This document shows, one piece after another, positions 58,964 through 64,000 of a DNA stretch of 64,000 nt. The notes under the pieces were generated by a model that searched no databases, was not told the origin of the DNA, and worked only from the letters and a program-made list of their open reading frames with translations. Position numbers and translations under genes: made by a program. Source of the DNA: Benincasa hispida (Eukaryota > Streptophyta > Magnoliopsida > Cucurbitales > Cucurbitaceae); the NCBI RefSeq assembly GCF_009727055.1, contig NC_052354.1:44265885-44329884 (forward strand), read 5' to 3'. Numbering within the stretch: position 1 is the first letter of the stretch; each line of letters begins with the position of its first letter.

Positions 58964-60354
58964 TAGAGGTGTTCGTGGGTTGATTTGGGTTGGGTTTAGG
59001 GATATTTTAGGTCAAACCCTATGGTTCGGTTTGTGTATTTTCCTAACCCAAACTAACCTTTGTTAAATTATGAACCCGAACCAAACCAACAAATATAAAA
59101 TGGGTTGGGTTGATTCGGTTCCATCGGTTCCCTTAAAAAAAAAAACTCAGAATCGCCAATAAAAAACACATAAGATTCCACAATCCACAAGAACAATGTC
59201 CAAAATCTATTATAACAAAACAAGTCTCCAAAATTCACCAGAAAGACCATAATGTCTACAAAATTCAAAATATAGGCAACAATGTTTTCAAATGTCTATA
59301 AAATCCATAAGTAAGACTATAATGTCTACAAAAGTCTTCAAAATCCAATAGATTTCAACGACTCATTCATGATCCTGACAAAACTTGCTCCTTGAATAAC
59401 CCTAAACAAGATTTAAACAATGAATTATATAAGAATACTATCATAATTTCAATATATTAATATAGATTATAAAGTAAATATATAAAAGATGACACTACCT
59501 GATCAAACTTGATCACAAGTTTCCAATTATTCAGTTTGCGGAGTAAGATCTAATAACGTCGACTTCACACGTAGCCAATTTTGTGTACATATTAAAGTCT
59601 CCACCATCTTAGGACTTAAATAACTTCTAAAAGAGTCAAGTATTCTACCTCCTGTACTAAATATTGATTCAGAAGCAACGGTTGACACTGGTATGGGTAA
59701 GACATCTCGAGCAACTTGTGATAAAAAATTTTATTTAGGAGCATTTAATTTTCACCAATTTCAAAATATCAAAATTTTCTATCAGATCTTCATTAGGTTC
59801 TAACAAATATCTCTCCACATCATTTATTGTTTCATTCAAATTTTTCTCTTTTCTTATTCGTTTGTATTCCAACTATAAATCCATTTCCATGTCATCACAA
59901 TCCTCACTTATTTCAACTATGTGACATGGTTGTTCAAAAGCATGACCACATGAATTACTTGTCTTATAAAACTCATACAATTGCATCAAACCAACTTTCA
60001 CCTCATCAGTCATTGTTCTAGCAACTCCATCCTCATGGATACTTATGAAACAAAAGGACACATAATGCAACTTATATCGTGGATCAAGCACAATAGCTAG
60101 AAACAACACTTTGTTCATCTTGTCGAGAGATCCCAATACTTATCAAATTTCATACTCATACTGGAAGCCATAGTATATATCACACAATTCACATTTTGGC
60201 TCCAACCTATTAAACGTCGTTAAATCCCACAAAGTTCATGAAAAAATGTATTAGAAGTGACATAAGTTGAGCCACTAACCTTCAATGTAAAATCATAAAA
60301 CATCTTCAAAATTTTGACAAATGTTCGAACATGGTTCCAATCGGCTAAGGTCGG
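58964..60354 (-). mobile_element. hAT transposon, 3' half, interrupted by copia D
   Basis: The left terminus TAGAGGTGTTCGTGG at 58964 matches the nearby MITE. The minus strand then encodes the C-terminal half of a RICESLEEPER-type transposase up to 60354, where a copia LTR begins. The rest of the element must lie beyond the window. Confidence 0.7.
59540..60354 (-). pseudogene. hAT transposase (RICESLEEPER-like), C-terminal part
   Basis: Reading leftwards: LADWNHVRTFVKILK, FTLKVSGSTYVTSNTFF, a stop after ELCGI, then KYWDLSTR-like, NKVLFLAIVLDPRYKLHYVS and MTDEVKVGLMQLYEFYK. After a gap comes the hAT C-terminal dimerisation domain at about 59720-59540 (VARDVLPIPVSTVASES, FSTGGRILDSFRS, LSPKMVETLICTQNWL). 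Stops and frame changes make it inactive. Domesticated hAT proteins of this type exist, but the stop codons argue against that here. Confidence 0.85.
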
Positions 60355-60577
60355 TGATCCCTTTCTTTTTCTTTCTATTGTAATACAGAACTTTTTCTAT
60401 ATTTTTTGTGATAATTTTACAAGAGGGAGCATCCCTTATATATACACCTATGATAGCTAATTAAGGAAAAACTTGTAACAGTCAAAAAATGTACATATGG
60501 AAAGAATAAAAGTAAACCCAAATTATAGGGAATAAAATCATATGTATAAGGTAAGAGGTGATTTCCCATATTCAACA
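60355..60577 (-). repeat. 3' LTR of copia D
   Basis: Plus-strand ends TGATCCC and ATTCAACA. The left edge coincides with the point where the hAT coding sequence breaks (flank GTCGG at 60350-60354). Confidence 0.65.
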
Positions 60578-60599
60578 CTCCCCCTCAAGCTGGGCAATA

Positions 60600-61110
60600 T
60601 ATGTTGATTAAGTCCAGCTTGATTTTTAAGTCTTCAAACATATTCTTGGAAAAGGCCTTTGTTAGTACGTCAGCAATTTGCCTCTTGGTAGGTATGTAGT
60701 TGAGTGAGATGCTTTTGTTTTCAATCTTTTCTTTAATAAAGAAATGTCCACATGTTTTATGCGATCATGATGGAGCTTGATTATCACAATGTACCTCCAT
60801 TGGTTCTTCTGATTTTATTTTAAGTTCAGATAGAATGATTTTGAGCCACATTCCTTCACATATTCCTTGAACTAGAGCTCTTAGTTCTGCTTCGGCACTG
60901 CTTCTAGATACTACAGATTGTTTCTTGCTTCGCCAGGTGACTAAATTTTCCCAAACAAAGGTGCAATATCCGGAAGTTGACCTTCTGTCTATTTTTTAGC
61001 TTGCCCAATCGGCATCTGTGAAGATTTTGATGTTTCTTCTCTTAGGTTTCTTGAAGTATAATCCCTCTCCTGGAGTTCCTTTCAAGTATCTAAGTATTCT
61101 GTATACAACT
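60600..61110 (-). pseudogene. Copia D RNase H
   Basis: Frame-broken minus-strand blocks: IDRRSTSGYCTFVWENLVTW, SRSSAEAELRALVQGICEG, EVHCDN, and IENKSISLNYIPTKRQIAD followed by VLTKAFSKNMFEDLK-type sequence. This is the usual end of copia pol. Confidence 0.75.
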
Positions 61111-61121
61111 TACATATTGTC

Positions 61122-61960
61122 TTATGTTGGACTGTTCATAAATTGACTTTCAAAGCTAACTGCAAAATAGATATCAAGTCTTGTGTGAGTTAGGTAAATC
61201 AATTTTCCAACTAGCCTTTGATACTGATCTTTGTTAACCAGTTTGTGATTGTTTTCTTTGATTATGTGATTGTTTGTGTCAATTGGAGTATTAGCAGGCT
61301 TGCATCCAAGCATTCCAGTTTTCTTTAACAGGTCAAGTACATATTTTCTTTGAGAAATGTTCAAGCCTGTTTTTGAGCGGGCCACTTCCATTCCTAGGAA
61401 GTATTTAAGGTTGCCTAAGTCCTTTACTTCGAATTCCTTTGCTAAGAGAAGTTTTAGATTTCTTATTTCTTCTTCATGGTCTCCAGTAAGGATAATTTCA
61501 TCTACATAGACAATGATAATTGCTATTTTACTTGTGCAAGAATGTTTGACGAATAGAGTATGGTTAGATTGACATTGTGAGTACTCGTTTTCCTTTACCA
61601 CTCTTGAGAATTTATCAAACCACGCCCTAGGGGATTGTTTTAGGCCATATAGGGATTTTTTGAGTTTGCATACCTTATTTATGGTTTGAGTAGATTCTAC
61701 ACCGGCCGGTATATCCATGTACACTTCTTTTCTAAGTCTCCATTAAGGAAGGCATTCTGTATGTCTAATTGGTGAATAATCCAATCATTATTCACAGCTA
61801 GGGAAAACAGGACAAGAATAGTATTTAATTTTATTACCGGGGCAAATGTTTCTTAATAGTCAATGTCATAGGATTGGGTGAATCTTTTGGCGACGAGTCT
61901 AGCTTTGAACCTATCTATTTCTTCATTAGCCTTGTACTTGATGGTGAAGATCCATTTGCA
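61122..61960 (-). pseudogene. Copia D reverse transcriptase, C-terminal two thirds
   Basis: 61724-61122 is open for 200 codons: KLKKSLYGLKQSPRAWFDKF, IVYVDEIILTGDHEEEI, KDLGNLKYFLGMEVARS and LVGKLIYLTHTRLDI. The catalytic box reads YVDE instead of YVDD (61498-61509). Upstream, 61960-61730 holds [18 protein letters not shown], a stop, and QLDIQNAFLNGDL in other frames. Confidence 0.88.
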
Positions 61961-63500
61961 TCATACTGTTTTCTTTCCTGGAGGTAGGTCTATTATTTCC
62001 CATGTGTGGTTCTTTTCCAAGGCTTTTATTTCGTCTAATATAGCTTGCTTCCAATTAATGTCATTGAGGGCTTCATAGACATTGTTCGGAATGTAAACTT
62101 GGGATAGTGTAGTTGTGAATGCTTTAAACTTGGGAGAGAGGTTTTTGTAGGACAAGTAGTTTTGGATGGGATGCATCGTATAGGTTCTTACCCCTTTCCG
62201 TTTTGCAATAGGAAGATCAATGTCTTCATTAAGTGTTTCAGCTGTGGAGTTGGAGACCTGATTCTCCTGTATTTCGGTTGGGTTTTGATTGAGTACTGAT
62301 GCATGTTTAAGGGTGTTCTTCCTTCTAGTATAGACTATAAGATCTTTCCTACTTTCTGGTAGGCCTTGATTGGGAATATCTATTTCATGTATATAAGGAA
62401 CATATGGAGCACTCTTTTCAAAGAGATTTAGTTTTTGGGTTTCTTCGCTTTCCATAAGTTTTATGTTTTCTATGAGGGTGGAAGGTTCAATGGTGTCTTT
62501 CTTTTTGAATTAAGGTTGGGTTTCAAAAAAGGTTACATCTATGGATGTATAGAACCTTTTTGTAGTTGGCGAGTAACATTTGTATCCCTTTTGGCTTGGA
62601 GCATAACCGAGAAAGATGCATTTTATTGCCTTATGATCTAACTTACTCCTATTGGGTTTATGATCTTGGACAAAGACTGTGCAACCAAATATTTTTAAAG
62701 GGACTTAAGAAAAGAATCTATCATGTGGAAATACTTAAGTTTTTGTAAGGGTGAAGCCTAATATTCGAGAGGGCATTCTATTAATAGGTAGGTGACCATT
62801 TTTTAGAACCGCTTTCTCCCCAAAAAAAGGTAGGGATGTTTAGCATAGACACAATTAAAGCTCTAGAACTTCTAGGAGGAGTCTGTTTTTTCTCTCCGCA
62901 ATTCCATTTTGCTGAGGAGTGTTAGGACATGTACTCAGGTGGCAATACTTTTTCGTTTAGAAAATTTTTCAAGGAAGTGTTAAAATAATCCTTAGCATTG
63001 TCAGTGTGAAGAATTTGGATTTTGGTGTTAAAGAGATTGAGAATCATGGCAAACAGATTCTAGAATATGGAAGTAACTTCAGATTTTTCTTTCATTAAAA
63101 ACACCCAAGTAAGTCTAGTGTGATCGTCAATGAATGAAACAAACCATTTAGCTCCTGTTACATTTTAAACTCTACTAGGTCTCCAAACATCACTATGCAT
63201 CATAGAAAATGGATAAGAGGGTTTATATGTGCTTATCGGATATGAGGATCGAGCCAACTTTGCCATTTCACAAGACTCACATTGAAACACTGAGAACTTT
63301 TATTGAAAATATCTGGAAACATTCATTTTAAATATAGAAAATTGGGACGATTATGCCATAACATTATTGTACTATCATAATTGTCTTTAGAAGCAACAAA
63401 AGTAGATGTGCTAACATAATCATCTTTAGAAACAACAAAATTAGATGAACTAGATGTACCATCATAATAGTCTTTAGAAATAAAACGAGATTTGCTAAGA
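61961..63500 (-). pseudogene. Copia D integrase and RT N-terminus
   Basis: 63260-62900 gives FVSFIDDHTRLTWVFLMKEK and a LHTDNAKDYFN block (DN in place of the usual D-x-G-x-E-Y region) with several stops. 62700-62560 gives IFGCTVFVQDHKPN and CIFLGYAPSQKGYKCYSP. 62455-61961 is an open segment ending NVYEALNDINWKQAILDEI and HTWEIIDLPPGKKTV, the start of RT. Confidence 0.82.
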
Positions 63501-63514
63501 CCTAACTCCTTGAC

Positions 63515-63997
63515 TTATGGCTTAAGAGCATTTAGTATGTAGAGACCCGAGGTTTCTTTAGCATTGCCAATCATCTTCCCCGAATTCAAATCCTGAAATA
63601 TAAAATTATGTGAGTAGAAAGTTGCACTGCAGTTTTTCATAAACGTTAGTTTGCTTATGGAAAGAAGATTGCATTTAAGATTTGGGTCATGCAACACATT
63701 TTCTAATACAAGATCTTTAGATACAAATACATTGCCAGTTCCCATTACTTTAGAATAGGTGCCATCAGCAATCTTTACAGTAATTTGACTGTTATAGTGT
63801 GTGTAGTTAGTTGAAAGTGAGATGTCACTTGTCATGTGATCTGATGCACTAGAGTCAATAATCCAAGTACTACAATTTTCTTTGGTTGCATTAAGGGCCC
63901 AAAGAAAGTTACCTGATTGTACCATTGTTGCTACACATGTTTCTGATGTTTTTTTAGTAGGTTTCGGTTGGCCGAATAGTTTTTGGAGAAGGTCCAA
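63515..63997 (-). pseudogene. Copia D protease and pre-integrase, cut by the window edge
   Basis: 160 open codons. The protease block reads WIIDSSASDHMT, with Ser where the DSG-A signature has Gly. It is followed by VLENVLHDPNLKCNLLSISK and NAKETSGLYIL, the pre-integrase segment. The N-terminal gag part is outside the window. Confidence 0.85.
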
Positions 63998-64000
63998 CTA

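Larger units (their letters stand above)
60355..64000 (-). mobile_element. Ty1/copia element D inserted in the hAT transposase gene (partial)
   Basis: 3' LTR 60355-60577 (223 bp; minus-strand start TGTTGAATATGGG), then a polypurine tract (AGCTTGAGGGGGAG), RNase H (about 61050-60600), RT, integrase and protease/pre-integrase running to the window end. The 5' LTR and gag are beyond the window. The short LTR and pol blocks suggest a Tork-like lineage, which is a tentative call. Confidence 0.85.

Noticed and set aside
1..64000. Search for a novel defence, toxin or biosynthetic gene cluster
   Set aside because: Only three host genes are present and they are unrelated. All other coding signals are transposable-element remnants or a plastid insertion.

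Overview
The window is nuclear DNA of a flowering plant. Two long genes have plant-type GT-AG introns, a short piece of plastid ndhE is embedded, and most of the rest is plant transposable elements (Ty1/copia, Ty3/gypsy, MULE, hAT, LINE). The style of the repeats recalls cucurbit genomes; that is an impression from memory, not something tested. No tRNA, rRNA or CRISPR array was seen.

Only three regions look like host genes. (1) 153-6740, plus strand: the last 19 exons of a TOPLESS-related (TPR2/TPR3-type) transcriptional corepressor whose 5' part lies before the window. (2) 28704-29336, minus strand: a single-exon, 210-residue secreted protein with a wall-associated-kinase galacturonan-binding domain but no kinase, behind a clear TATA box. 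(3) 54177-57875, minus strand: a complete six-exon pre-mRNA splicing factor 38 (PRP38/PRPF38A) with an Arg-Asp/Arg-Ser tail. The three do not form a pathway. TPR is a nuclear corepressor, PRP38 a spliceosome subunit, and the WAK-like protein is probably apoplastic.

Mobile DNA by region: 7615-11562 is a decayed MULE carrying a MuDR-type transposase remnant and a plant mobile domain (PMD) pseudogene. 12704-about 20640 is a Tat-type Ty3/gypsy element interrupted by a copia element (15131-18390) with a perfect 5-bp target duplication. 21290-24476 is a non-autonomous minus-strand LTR element. 32404-52074 is a nest of retroelements inside a minus-strand copia: an LTR-like insertion (35269-about 37004), a gypsy-like solo LTR (39628-41760), and a second copia (42737-about 50904) whose own LTR contains another solo LTR (44195-46285). 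53095-53440 is a LINE fragment and 53642-53905 a plastid ndhE insertion. 58178-58780 is a hAT-type MITE. From 58964 runs a hAT transposase pseudogene interrupted by a copia element (60355 to the window end).

The most consequential observation is technical. Positions 35515-35552 are two head-to-head copies of the 19-bp Tn5 mosaic end, which is the Nextera mate-pair junction adapter. It is a library artefact left in the assembly, so continuity across that point should not be trusted. I found no convincing new biological system; the interest lies in nested insertions, element-borne tandem repeats and the kinase-less WAK-like gene.
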